This document shows positions 1-10,290 of a DNA stretch of 64,000 nt, piece after piece; positions within the stretch are counted from its first letter, which is position 1, and each line of letters opens with the position of its first letter. The translations under genes were made by a program, and so were the position numbers. The stretch spans positions 32,937,672 through 33,001,671 of the forward strand of contig OZ038388.1 in the NCBI GenBank assembly GCA_964036045.1. The letters are read 5' to 3'. Under the pieces are notes generated by a model. It searched no databases. It saw only the letters and a program-made list of their open reading frames with translations, and was not told the DNA's origin. The DNA comes from Eutreptiella sp. 'Long Island Sound 2002'. Taxonomy: Eukaryota > Euglenozoa > Euglenophyceae > Eutreptiales > Eutreptiaceae.

Positions 1-2
1 CA

Positions 3-578
3 AACCGCAGCGCTGAAACAGGTGGACCCTGTTTTCTTCCGCAATTTGAATATCCAAGGCATGTTTCTTCTTCACAGCACAACGTGTATGACAGGCCGCC
101 GCCACAAACACAACACCCTCCGCAGCACTACGCCTACGAGTTCGATTGCCCAAGGCACGATTTTTATCAGCAGCACAACGCGTATGACAACCTGCCGCAA
201 CAAGCGCAAGCTTTACCGCAGCACAACGCCTACAATCTCCCGCCGCAACCAGCGCAGCCCGAAGTGAACTTCGTGAACGACTCCTGGCAGGAATATTCAC
301 AACAAGACCCCGAGGATCCCACGCGGCGGCACACCATACATCAGGGCGATGGCTCTTGGGAACCCTACGGCGCCCAGTTCACCTACGACAGGCCAACTTT
401 GACCTCGCAAGATTCTCTTAATCAAGATGAGGCGCTTTCCCCGTGTGGAACCGTCACACAGGTTTGCGGCAGTTTGCTCAACACTCCGTGTGCCAGCTTA
501 ATATCACACGACGAACCACAATATGCCCAATACCCGGTTGAGTCTACGCTTGGTTACTTCTCGGTGCTCACAGACTAG
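3..578 (+). CDS. Gln/Tyr-rich hypothetical ORF, 5' end outside window
   Basis: The frame is open from the left edge to a TAG at 576-578, so the start lies outside the window; the first internal ATG is at 84. The product is low in complexity, with repeats built around QHNAYD and QHNVYD and many Gln, Pro and Tyr residues in its first half, followed by an acidic, Ser/Thr-rich half. I see no catalytic motif, signal peptide or membrane segment and do not recognise a family. The next ORF begins 15 nt downstream in another frame, so the two may be exons of one gene or a frameshifted pair. A disordered or scaffold-like protein is possible, but no function can be assigned. Confidence 0.35.
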   Translation, partial: NRSAETGGPCFLPQFEYPRHVSSSQHNVYDRPPPQTQHPPQHYAYEFDCPRHDFYQQHNAYDNLPQQAQALPQHNAYNLPPQPAQPEVNFVNDSWQEYSQQDPEDPTRRHTIHQGDGSWEPYGAQFTYDRPTLTSQDSLNQDEALSPCGTVTQVCGSLLNTPCASLISHDEPQYAQYPVESTLGYFSVLTD

Positions 579-592
579 AACGATCCCGTTGA

Positions 593-1630
593 TGGCACCG
601 AGGCGCATTGAACGAAGACGACACTACGACCGAAGAATCCACAGAGCCCGCTGTTGACATCGCTGAGATCTCTGAGGAGGTTGCAGAAGATGTCATGTTG
701 AAGATGGCAACCGCACGGTCTAAAATTGTTGGAGAAGAAATCGTGGAACGCACCGCCCTTGGGTTGTTGCAGGTGTTGGTAGACGAAACGGAAGCCCGTC
801 ATGCACTACTCTCGAAAGAACTCTTCCGTTCCCACCAAGTACTGTCCCAGTTCACACAAAGACTGGAGGCAGTGTGCCGCAAGCAACTGCGGCAGTCGTT
901 GCAGCACGGAGCCCAGCTGCACAAAGAGCTAGCGGACGAACCGCTGATGCGCAGGCAATTGGAAAATGAATGCACACAGGAGCGCAAAAAGCGCATACGC
1001 CCAAACACTCCAATGTCGTACAAGAACGGCGTATACGCATGGCTAACGAAGCAGATCTCGAAGGGTCAAAAGGGTGATGAATGGTTGAAGTATTGTGGCA
1101 AGCACGTGGACCCTTTTTGCCACTCCGAGAACAGCCTCCTTGCTTTTCTTCGCCACCAAGGAACCGTCAGAGATGCCGCCGTGTTCCACCACTTACGCGC
1201 ACCTCCATGGGAAAACGTGGCGCCACAAACCACGCCTTCGCCTGCGCCAGATGTGCCCACCCACAAAGACATCCTACAAGCCATTGTACAGAGTGAGTCG
1301 GCCCTGATTGTGGATCCTGTGGGCTCATCGCAGACATCCGCATCGCCCCCAGTTCGCCCGTCTTCAGCGCTCTCACTTGTTGGCCCGGAAGGCGACGATG
1401 TCCACACCCTCCTGAAGGAAGCTCAAGAATCCTTCGTGGACTTGTGGCAGACAACCTTCCCTGATAAGGAGTTAGCTACCCACTGGGTAGAGCACTGGGT
1501 AGCTTTTGCTGACTTACTGCAACTGCACATCCTGCATTATATAACATCCTGTATTGAGGTAGAAGGGGTCACACTGCAGCAGTCCCTCTTCACTTCCTCA
1601 CTTCCTTTTATGGAGTCTGACCTCTGTTAA
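593..1630 (+). CDS. Hypothetical protein with a predicted coiled-coil segment
   Basis: The frame is open from 593 and ends with TAA at 1628-1630. The first ATG (VMLKMA) is at 692, and about 30 plausible acidic codons precede it, so the true start is either that ATG or an exon boundary. The N-terminal third is charged and heptad-like (RLEAVCRKQL, HKELADEPLMRRQL), suggesting a coiled coil. The middle contains a Trp/Cys/His-rich stretch (WLKYCGKHVDPFCH) and then a Pro-rich linker. The C-terminus is helical and Trp-rich. No family is recognised. It follows the Gln-rich ORF closely and could be its continuation through a short intron. Confidence 0.45.
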   Translation, partial: WHRGALNEDDTTTEESTEPAVDIAEISEEVAEDVMLKMATARSKIVGEEIVERTALGLLQVLVDETEARHALLSKELFRSHQVLSQFTQRLEAVCRKQLRQSLQHGAQLHKELADEPLMRRQLENECTQERKKRIRPNTPMSYKNGVYAWLTKQISKGQKGDEWLKYCGKHVDPFCHSENSLLAFLRHQGTVRDAAVFHHLRAPPWENVAPQTTPSPAPDVPTHKDILQAIVQSESALIVDPVGSSQTSASPPVRPSSALSLVGPEGDDVHTLLKEAQESFVDLWQTTFPDKELATHWVEHWVAFADLLQLHILHYITSCIEVEGVTLQQSLFTSSLPFMESDLC

Positions 1631-2890
1631 TGCAGTGACACCGCCGTAGGCCCAGACACATAGAGTTCACGAGTAATGGCCACACAATACATGCACGGGA
1701 CACATACAGCCACAACAAACGAACAGTCACAGGACGCACACATACACACACACACAACATGCATGCGAACACGCCCACCCAGAGCTCAAAGTGCATTGCT
1801 CACGTACGTCTATGACAACAGGCCACCTGCGGAAAGGTGTACAGTGCCATCCTTTTCACAGTCCAGACTGCAATCTCTACAGGGCAGTGAGCCCCAACAC
1901 TTCTTCCAGCAACTGTGCATGGCCAGTGCTACTGAATTCGATCTCAGCGCCTTCAGTTGCCCTGATCCTGATGCGTTGCTATCCTGAAGTACCTGTGTTT
2001 TCCCCTAGGGGCTAAACGATGGCACTGGTTTTATGCGACCATTACCCTGGCATTTGTTTTCTTTGTTTCAGTCACTCAGTTCATTATGCTCACAGCCATT
2101 CAACCATTGAATTCACTGCATCAACCACCAACCTTTTCAGCTAACTGCAGATGATGTTTTGGGGTTTTTTGTTTCCAAAAGCAACTCTGTGGCTACATTT
2201 TTCTCCTGATGTAGATTCACATCAAAACTGTGCATACGCACAGTACCAGCTGGTTACGCAAGTTTGTTCTCCAGATAAATTAGCATAAGGTATTTAGTCA
2301 CACTCACAGCACGCTGCTGCCCAACACGGCGCAGGGGAGTGACAGGGGCCAACAGACAGTAGTCTGTCGATCGCTGTACAGACTTCAGACCCAGGCTCAG
2401 GTGGTATATGGTCTCTGTACATACTGAAAACCCGGGAGGACAGGAACTCAATGATTTGCCACACATAGCCACAGCAACCCGCAGGTGGGCCTAAAAACCC
2501 ATATGAGGGAAGTTGAGGCCATGCGTAGTCGCATTGATCCACTGACACCCCCCAAACCTTCAGATTGTAGCATAGAGCAGACCCACAAGAACCCTGAAGA
2601 TGTTTACATGTGTTAAAATAGATGTTGTAGCAAAATGCAACACAGGCTTATTGTCAGGAAATTGACAGTGATGTACTGCTAGCCTCTTAACAATAATATG
2701 GCCCCGCAAATGAAAAGGAATAGATAGGTCAGGTGCGCTGTCAGCAACCTGACAGTGTGGGCACAGCCAAAGACACCACCGCATTTGATCTTGACAGTAC
2801 CTACGTGGAACAAATAGTTGCTGTGAGGTTCTTGACAGTGATCTACTTTCAGGTTCATGACAACATCTAGCACAAGATGAAAAATTCATA
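1631..2890. other. Intergenic stretch, no supported gene
   Basis: Only short ORFs without recognisable motifs occur on either strand. A CA-rich patch lies near 1735-1760. I see no transposon termini, RNA gene or long repeat here. Confidence 0.4.
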
Positions 2891-2902
2891 GTTCTTAGTA
2901 CG

Positions 2903-3476
2903 ATGCTGAAGTCAAGATTCTCCACCCATTCCGTGACCGACAAAGCATTGCACCGTGCTATGACTCTGTCGAACAAGGAACATCGCAAGTATGCAAGGTA
3001 TTTGCGAGACTTCTTTCGGCAGTACGTATGTATATGGGAGAATGGCATGGCAATTACTTAAGACGCCGTAGCAGATGGGCCCTGTTTGCCATTTGTGAAC
3101 ATGTGCCTCTAACTGCTTGTGGGACGCACTACACGCTACTCTCTGAAAAAGTTGCAACGGGACTTGAAGAATGGTGGAAGGAGATGGCCATATGTTTGAA
3201 AAGCAACCGTTCAACATATGGAGAGCCGTGCACACACGTGCTGCACTGAAAACTGGCCACCCGCTTGAAACAGAACAGCATGGTGCACGTAAGAAAGAGC
3301 GCATATTGCGGCATGAGGGACTGCAAACTGCACGGGAGAAACCACTGTCTGAGAGAGCTTCTGAGACTGCTGCAGCTAATGGGGATCATTGTGACAATAA
3401 GCCAATCTGTGTGGCAATAGAAATTTCTCAAAGCAAAGGAAAGTACCGGATCCCTTGGGAGAAGATGCGGTCATAG
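2903..3476 (+). pseudogene. Decayed or spliced coding fragments, unknown family
   Basis: Three consecutive plus-strand segments look like coding sequence but lie in three frames: 2903-3061 (charged and helical, including NKEHRKYARYL), 3028-3249 (including EEWWKEMAI) and 3171-3476 (charged, including REKPLSERASE, ending at a TAG). Ordinary composition and the lack of stops inside each segment suggest a gene broken by small indels, or exons whose introns I cannot place. No family is recognised. The next ORF, at 3455, overlaps the last segment. Confidence 0.25.
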
Positions 3477-4105
3477 CTTGTGCTGCTTTGGCTGTGCTAC
3501 CCACTCTAGCACAACTGGTGCATCAAGTACTTCAAAACATCACGGATGGCACTGCGAACAACACCGACATGCGAAAACATTTTGTCTTGCGGCGACCCCG
3601 GGCGACACCTCCAAAGGGGAAACCAATGCTGCTGACATCCCACCGGACCTCCTCCGATAAACAACTGGTACACACTGTCAGGACATTGTGTGAGATACAA
3701 GCCCACACGCGGCATGATTTACCCCTTTGCTGTGGCATAAAAGTGCCGGTGCAGTTGCTTAGGTTTTTGTATAGTGTGACATATGCAACGTACAACATGC
3801 AACAACATCACGTTATTCTCAGTGTCGCGCAACTTGTTCCGAAAAAAATCTTCAGAGGATCCCTAAGCGATCTGGTGGTTGACCTTATGAAAGTCTTTGC
3901 AGTACTCCATCAAGTGGTACATCTCATCAGCCGAGCAGGGCTAAACTACTTGATCAAGCCTATCCGACAAGCCGCACTCTTCATAAGCCCTCTCTATTTC
4001 GTCCCACTTGGCCATCTCATATTGATAAACAACTTTCGCAGCTCAAGGGCTAGTCCGCAGATCCTGCTGTACGTTTCCAATGCTCGCTGGACGCACCGTC
4101 CTTGA
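3455..4105 (+). CDS. Hypothetical 216-codon ORF
   Basis: This is an ATG-initiated ORF rich in Leu, Val and His, ending with TGA at 4103-4105. The C-terminal half has hydrophobic runs (FISPLYFVPLGHLILI) that could be membrane-associated or buried helices. It overlaps the end of the preceding fragment in another frame and has no recognised motif. It may belong to the same decayed locus as 2903-3476, or be a chance ORF. Confidence 0.2.
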   Translation: MGEDAVIACAALAVLPTLAQLVHQVLQNITDGTANNTDMRKHFVLRRPRATPPKGKPMLLTSHRTSSDKQLVHTVRTLCEIQAHTRHDLPLCCGIKVPVQLLRFLYSVTYATYNMQQHHVILSVAQLVPKKIFRGSLSDLVVDLMKVFAVLHQVVHLISRAGLNYLIKPIRQAALFISPLYFVPLGHLILINNFRSSRASPQILLYVSNARWTHRP

Positions 4106-4456
4106 TGACAATGAATCCATACATGTACTCCCCATAAGCTGATGATGTACGTTTTGTAGGGCAGTGACCGGCTGCACGGCAGGAACAAGCAGATCACGAA
4201 CAGTCGCTCATTTGTTTAAGCATTAAAATCTATTTATATGGGTAAAATACCGTGATATGCAACACAATAATTCTGAACGTTAATCTACAATAAGCATCAC
4301 TTTTCGTGCAGGGAAATTCCTTCATTTTTGCACGCACGCGACGCATCGTAAGCTACAGGACTCGCGATCGAGCCTGGGCATGTGTGCCCATTACAATGTG
4401 TATTTGTTCAGCATGGGTGAAGTCTTCTCTGCCTGCAAGCCATGTTCCATGTTCAT

Positions 4457-4488
4457 ATAGTAAGTAAGTACATAGGTAAGTAAGCAAG

Positions 4489-4525
<37 letters not shown>
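4457..4525. repeat. TTAC/GTAA tetranucleotide microsatellite
   Basis: Several GTAA units on the left face about nine TTAC units on the right (roughly 4490-4525), so the tract can fold back on itself. Confidence 0.85.
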
Positions 4526-4751
4526 CGGTACCTACGCAGACCCTCGACCAGCGACCCACATCAGCTCATCTGAGTCTTACATTCTCCTTGGAACACTGAG
4601 CCATTTTGCACCAAGCAGAATCAGATACGTGCCCAGGAGCCCACCAACACTTGTCTCGGGAGTGGGTAACCTTCTTTTCTTTGTATGGTAACTTGCATGT
4701 GTACATACAAACAGTGGAAGCGGATTTGCTCAGGACTCCTGAGTCACCACT

Positions 4752-4913
4752 GTTGATGTGAGAGATATATGGCAAATGTGGAGCAATGTTGCTCATGCCA
4801 ATGGTGAATATATATATCCGTGTGATGTTGGCAAGGCCAACATAGACAGAGAGGAATGTTGATGTGAGAGATATCTGGCAAATGTGGAGCAATGTTGCTC
4901 ATGCCAATGGTGA
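4752..4913 (+). repeat. Pair of about 56-bp direct repeats
   Basis: A block starting GTTGATGTGAGAGATAT and ending CATGCCAATGGTGA occurs at 4752-4807 and again at 4858-4913 with one or two differences, separated by 50 bp of unrelated sequence. This is a local duplication with no coding capacity. Confidence 0.85.
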
Positions 4914-5249
4914 GTGGAAGGCATGCATAGAAATGGATGCATATATGGGAATGGAATGGCAATACATACATGACATGGCAATATCATACAAGCATGCACA
5001 TGATATGATATATGGTAGATGGACAGGCCCCTAGTGGAGCACATGTGCACTCCTATAGGTGGCAACTATTGCCAGGCATGCATGGTTAATTCCTACCCAA
5101 GTCAACCGACACATCAAGATGTATAAAAAGATCAAATCATGGTGCATGTGGTGTGAGGTCGATTCATTTGTTGCTACGTCATTTTTTCCATATTATTATA
5201 ACTATGCAGCCCTTTGTTGATGATTCTGGACCTATTTCAATTTCGTAAA

Positions 5250-5874
<625 letters not shown>

Positions 5875-7062
5875 CTACACCCCTCTCCCCTTAAATCTAG
5901 CTAACAAGCAACAAGCAAGCAAGCAACAAGCAACAAGCACTTCTCCTGACCGTTTTGGCCATTGCACCGCCTCATCGCTCCGGGCTCTACTCTACTGTAG
6001 CCATCTTGGAGCCCAGGTGGTGCCCTTGCCAAATCCAAGTTTATAGCCAAAAACGCAGCGTCGGCGGGCCGGGGCGGGGGTGCCAAGTCGGGAGGTGCCC
6101 TCCCAAATTCGCGCAGTTTTGGGCCAAAAACAGCCATTTTTCGCCCAAAACAGCCCCAAAACCCAGTTAAAACGGCCAAACGAAGCGAAACGGTGGCTAC
6201 ACTACACGTGCGGCTTGACTTCACCGTGTCAAAGAGCTCTCTAGTGCCCTTCAATTCCACGATATGTCCGAGAAACGGCCCAAAAAGGCGCCAAAAAGCC
6301 CCAAAATCCGCGCCATGTGCACCAACAGCCCGAAACCAAGAACAGGCCGTATCTTGGGCGACGTGGCTCAAATCCGAATTCCGAGGGCACCTAGTCCACC
6401 CGCAAACCCCCACTTTTTGTTGTTTCCAAGCCGCAGAAACGCCCAACGAGCCACCTAGACCCCCGTACCAGTGGTCACTTGGTGGGGCCACAGGGCAGCT
6501 CAGCCTGCGCACGGCGGGGGCCAACGGTGGGTCCACCAGGGTCCGCTGGGCGAAAAAAATCGTTTTTCCCAAAGTTGTTCCTAGACCACTTGGGATGCTC
6601 AAACAAGTGTTTCTAGGCCGTTTTGAGCCCCTGGTGGCGCGTTTTGGGCCATGGAAAATCCCAAAATGCCTTGAAAATGGGCTGTTTTGGGACCAAAAAT
6701 GCGTCAAAAATGGGTCAAAAACGCGTTTTCCCAAAAGTGATCCTGGACCATATGGGATGCTCAAACAAGTGTTTTTAGCCCATTTTCAGCCCGTGGTGAC
6801 ACGTTTTGGCCCACGGAAATTCCCAAAATGCCTTGAAAAGGGGCTGGTTCAACACCAAAAATGGGTCAAAACTGGGTGAAAAACGCAATTTTCTGAAAGT
6901 GATCATGGGCCATTTGGGAGGCTCAGAAAAGTGTTTTTAGCCTGTTTTCAGCCCAAGATCGGGCGTTGTGGCCCATGGAGAATCCCAAAATGCCTTGAAA
7001 ATTGGCCACTATGGGACAAAAACAAGTGAAATTTTGTGTCCCTTTTGGTACCGAGGGATGAG
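5875..7062 (+). mobile_element. Giant element copy 0: isolated 5' module
   Basis: The block starts with the terminal sequence CTACACCCCTCTCC and is homologous along its length to 19870-20895, to 59091-60230 and, inverted, to 57891-59077. It contains a tract of AACAAGC-type repeats, then a GC-rich part, then roughly 160-bp degenerate tandem units sharing CCCAAAATGCCTTGAAAA. In the other copies, the final GAGGGATGAG is followed by TCATCCTTGC and the leader array; here it is followed by retrotransposon sequence, so the rest of this copy is missing. ORFs within it are not recognised and are probably incidental. Confidence 0.85.
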
Positions 7063-7065
7063 GCG

Positions 7066-9162
7066 GCCTGCCCTGACCTCCCTCGCGAGCCCGTCTCAGT
7101 CCAGCCGTGGACTGTCTCCCTGCATCTCCCCACGGTGGCGGCTCGTCTTGCGACCACGGACCCGGAGGTCTCGCTGCTGGGAGACCGAGAGGGGCCAGGG
7201 CTTCGCCTGAGTCAGGGGCTGGAAGTTCGCACCGCCCGCCTCCCCAGCCCTGTGGACGGGGACATCCTGGGGGGACTTCAGTTCACGCGGGCTGGCGGGG
7301 CTGACGTGTGGACCGCTGTCCATCGCCAGCTCCCAGACACGTGGCCCCAGGTGTACCGGCCCCCTGGTCACGAGCGTCTTGTGGGAGTGGAATGGCGCGT
7401 GTGGGCCGCCAACGGCCCGTGCCCACCGGTGGTGGTCCTGCCCAGGAGGACCAACCACCCCAGCTGGGAGACCGTGGCGGTCTTGTGGGGATGGGTGGCG
7501 GTCCGTGGGGCCGATGGCCACGTCTTCACTGCCCCAAGGGGCACGGTGATCGAGACCGACGGGGGGACGGCGTTGCAGCTCACGGCGGAGCCCCTGACCA
7601 CGCATGCTGTAGTGGCCGTCCTCCAGTGGGGTGCCAACAAGCCGCAGCCCTGGCGCGATCAGGTCGCAGTGGCTGTCTGGCGGGACCTGCCGGTCCTTAG
7701 GGCCGCCGTCTGGTCAGGAGGGGCGGGGCGGCACCTCCCGGGCGCACTCCCCTGGCTGCGGGGCTGCGGAGACGCCTCTCCCCCGCCAGCTGAGTTGCCG
7801 GGCGCCCTGGAGCGAGTGTACTCCGAGCCCAGGCACCAATTCCTGGTGGCCGCGGACCATGGGGTGGAGCTCAGCGACGACGTGGTCACGCTGGCAGCCG
7901 ACGTGGTGCAGTGCCTGGCCCCCCACGCCATGATGCTCCCGAGGGAGGGGTGGGAAGGCCAGCGGCACGACCAAACCCCGGCTGCCCTCCTCATTGCGAG
8001 GTACGTCGAGCTGGGGGGCTCAGAGGCGGTGTACCTCGACCGGTTGGAGACGCCGGACATGCGGCACTGGACGGCCCACCGTCTCGTGGCCCCTGACACG
8101 CGGTTGGCAGTGGACCCGCTGGGCCGGCCTGTGGTGTCGGGGGCCCCGCCCCAATGGCCGCACACGTGGGACATGGCGGTCCGGACGATGCGCATGGCAC
8201 CCAGGGGCCAGAGGGCGGGATGGCCGGGTGCGGAGCATCTGCTGGCGGAGGCCCGGGCGGCACAGGTGCAGCAGCCGGCCGGCAACACCAAGGACTGTGG
8301 CGTGTGCGCCCTCATGTCCGCCGTCGGTACCCTCCTCAGGGTGCCGAGGCCGGGCAACCTCCTGTCCGCGCTGGACAGGCGGTGGGTGGCGGCGGTGGTC
8401 CTCAACAGGGACATGGGGCCCATCGCGCGTCTGCCGTCCCTGGGGGAGCTGCCTGCGGCGGTGTTGGAGGCCCTGCCGGCGCCCCGCGCGCCCTTGGACC
8501 TGGCAAACGTCCCGCACAACGTGGGGCTGCCCGGGGCGCGCATGCAACATGCCCTACTGTGTATGGCAGCGGCGTCGGACGGGGGGATGTCCATGCTGGC
8601 GACAGTGTCCCTGCAGCACGTGCAGGACGCGATGCAGCAGCAGCGGATGCATGCCCCCCAGCCGTGGGAAGAGAGCGCCAAGCGGTGGCTGAGGGTGGAG
8701 AGCGTGTCCCCCACCCATACGGTGGGCATGGCGGATATGGGGCGGCTGGTGGTGTTGGAGGGAGCGGAGTATTGGGCCTGTGTTCGGGTGGAAACGGGGG
8801 GACTGGAGTGGGTCGTAGTCACCACGTGCCGGCTCAGGAGGCAGCAGTCCAGGGGCCCGGCCTGCTACCGGGTGCTCCAGGAGTGCCTCAGTGGGCTGGG
8901 GCCGGTGCGCAGGGCGCACAGGTGCACGGCCGAGGACATCCCGCCAGCGCCGGCGGTCTTCGTGGAGGTCACGCGGCCGCCAGTGGTCCAGGGGCAGGAC
9001 GTCTGGCCCGTAGTCCCGAGCAACATGTGGCAGGCTGAGCATGCAGCTGGCATATGCAGGGCGCTGCAGGGTCACGCGGCGGCCCTCCCCAGGGCCCCGG
9101 CGGCGCAGTCTTCCAGCAACAGGCCGGCAGCCTCGCTTGCACTGCTGCATAGCGCGTCGTAG
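7066..9162 (+). CDS. Retrotransposon polyprotein segment 1: C48/Ulp1-like cysteine protease
   Basis: Numbering residues from the upstream GTG at 7036, the pattern HW at 344-345, AVDPLG with Asp360, Gln412/413 and NTKDCGVCAL with Cys421 matches the His-Asp-Gln-Cys order of Ulp1/SENP (C48) peptidases. The protease would presumably process the polyprotein or remove host SUMO-like modifiers; that role is inference. The rest of the segment is Val/Trp/Pro-rich and unrecognised. The frame has no ATG near its start, and its first ten or so codons come from the preceding 5' module, so the real N-terminus is lost. It ends at TAG 9160-9162, after which the same frame continues. Confidence 0.65.
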   Translation, partial: ACPDLPREPVSVQPWTVSLHLPTVAARLATTDPEVSLLGDREGPGLRLSQGLEVRTARLPSPVDGDILGGLQFTRAGGADVWTAVHRQLPDTWPQVYRPPGHERLVGVEWRVWAANGPCPPVVVLPRRTNHPSWETVAVLWGWVAVRGADGHVFTAPRGTVIETDGGTALQLTAEPLTTHAVVAVLQWGANKPQPWRDQVAVAVWRDLPVLRAAVWSGGAGRHLPGALPWLRGCGDASPPPAELPGALERVYSEPRHQFLVAADHGVELSDDVVTLAADVVQCLAPHAMMLPREGWEGQRHDQTPAALLIARYVELGGSEAVYLDRLETPDMRHWTAHRLVAPDTRLAVDPLGRPVVSGAPPQWPHTWDMAVRTMRMAPRGQRAGWPGAEHLLAEARAAQVQQPAGNTKDCGVCALMSAVGTLLRVPRPGNLLSALDRRWVAAVVLNRDMGPIARLPSLGELPAAVLEALPAPRAPLDLANVPHNVGLPGARMQHALLCMAAASDGGMSMLATVSLQHVQDAMQQQRMHAPQPWEESAKRWLRVESVSPTHTVGMADMGRLVVLEGAEYWACVRVETGGLEWVVVTTCRLRRQQSRGPACYRVLQECLSGLGPVRRAHRCTAEDIPPAPAVFVEVTRPPVVQGQDVWPVVPSNMWQAEHAAGICRALQGHAAALPRAPAAQSSSNRPAASLALLHSAS

Positions 9163-10290
9163 GCGTGGTACTGGGTTGTGGCGGCGTTGGAGCCCCACTC
9201 CTCGGCGCTGCGCCTGTACGATCGCGGGCAGGGCACGGTGCTCACGGTCCGCCCCGCCGACCTGGAGGCCCTGCACCTTAGTACACTGAGTGGCGACGGG
9301 GGCGACGCGCTGTACCTCCAGGGGACCGTGGCAGGCGCGGCCGCGACACGCTTCCGCCGGCAGAGCGGAGGAGATGCCCTCCGCCTGGTTATGGCGGAGA
9401 ACATGGGGCCGTGGCTCCGGGCGTTCTCCACTTCCAGGTGGAGGGTCGAGGGCGACCGGGAGAAGTTCGCCGACGCGTGGCGCCGCTGGGTGGATGAGCA
9501 GTTTCCCGTGGGGGGAATGCTGCACCTGCCGCAACCACCAAGCGTGCCACCAGTGCGGCCTGCGGCGCCCCCGGCCGCGGCGGCGAAGCAGGCCCCGAAA
9601 GCGGCGCCCCAGCCGCCGCCCAAGAGGAGCCCCCCGCCTCAGTATGGCGCCTATGTCAACATTCGGTACGTGCTGCGGCACTTCGGCGGTGACTTGGCCA
9701 CGGATCAGCGTGGGACAAAGACGATCAACGTCTGCCCCTGGTCTCGGCTGGATGGGGCTGGTCACTGCACATGGAAAGCTGGCACGCACTGCCGGCCTAC
9801 CCACCTCCACCCCAAGGACCTGCTAGACCACATCCAGCGGGACCATGTGACTGATCCGGCACAACGGGACCAGGCGCTGGCCATGCTGGCTGGCGTTATG
9901 CCGGGGGGCCAGGCGGGGCCTTTCGCGTCGGCCCAGGCGGGGTCCAGAGCGCTCACGCTGCCCACGGGTGCCCGCCCTGCGGCGGGGCGCGGGGCGTCGC
10001 CGTCGGCAGCACGGTCTCGGGCGATTGGGTCTGCAGCGCGGCGTGGGGCAGTGACTTCTACGGGGAGTACGGCGGCAAGTACGTCCGGCGGGCAGGCTGA
10101 GGGGGAGCCCGCCGCATCTGCCGGGTCTCAGCAGGCGACGACATCCTCGGGCGGAGGCCCACGGGGTCAGGGGCCACCTCGCCAGCCACCCGCGCCGGAT
10201 GCAGGTGGTCCCCCAGAGCCTGCTGGTGGCCCCTCTCCGTCCAGTGATCCGGATCCGGCGGGGGGCCCCGATCCACACGTGCAGCCATGA
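9163..10290 (+). CDS. Retrotransposon polyprotein segment 2: zinc-finger and Pro-rich region
   Basis: This is in the same frame as the upstream segment, immediately after its TAG. A Cys/His cluster spans about 9730-9850: CPWSRLDGAGHC, then THCRPTHLH, then LLDHIQRDH. It resembles a nucleic-acid-binding finger of the C2H2/CCHH type, as in gag-like ORF1 regions. A Pro/Ala-rich linker precedes it, and a long Ala/Gly/Ser/Pro-rich disordered tail follows. The segment ends with TGA at 10288-10290; the endonuclease begins ten codons later in the same frame. Its role is inferred to be RNA or nucleoprotein binding. Confidence 0.55.
   Translation, partial: AWYWVVAALEPHSSALRLYDRGQGTVLTVRPADLEALHLSTLSGDGGDALYLQGTVAGAAATRFRRQSGGDALRLVMAENMGPWLRAFSTSRWRVEGDREKFADAWRRWVDEQFPVGGMLHLPQPPSVPPVRPAAPPAAAAKQAPKAAPQPPPKRSPPPQYGAYVNIRYVLRHFGGDLATDQRGTKTINVCPWSRLDGAGHCTWKAGTHCRPTHLHPKDLLDHIQRDHVTDPAQRDQALAMLAGVMPGGQAGPFASAQAGSRALTLPTGARPAAGRGASPSAARSRAIGSAARRGAVTSTGSTAASTSGGQAEGEPAASAGSQQATTSSGGGPRGQGPPRQPPAPDAGGPPEPAGGPSPSSDPDPAGGPDPHVQP

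Larger units (their letters stand above)
4106..5253. other. AT-rich intergenic region with short repeats
   Basis: No supported gene lies here. It holds a TTAC tetranucleotide tract and a pair of 56-bp direct repeats, listed separately, then rises in AT content toward the long TA microsatellite. Confidence 0.5.

Noticed and set aside
2560-3048. 162-codon minus-strand ORF
   Set aside because: It overlaps more coding-like plus-strand segments and has no recognised motif.
5901-6764. 287-codon minus-strand ORF in the 5' module, and 228-codon plus-strand ORF at 6193-6879
   Set aside because: Both differ in length between module copies, lack recognised motifs and lie in a tandem-repeat tract; neither has the leader motif.
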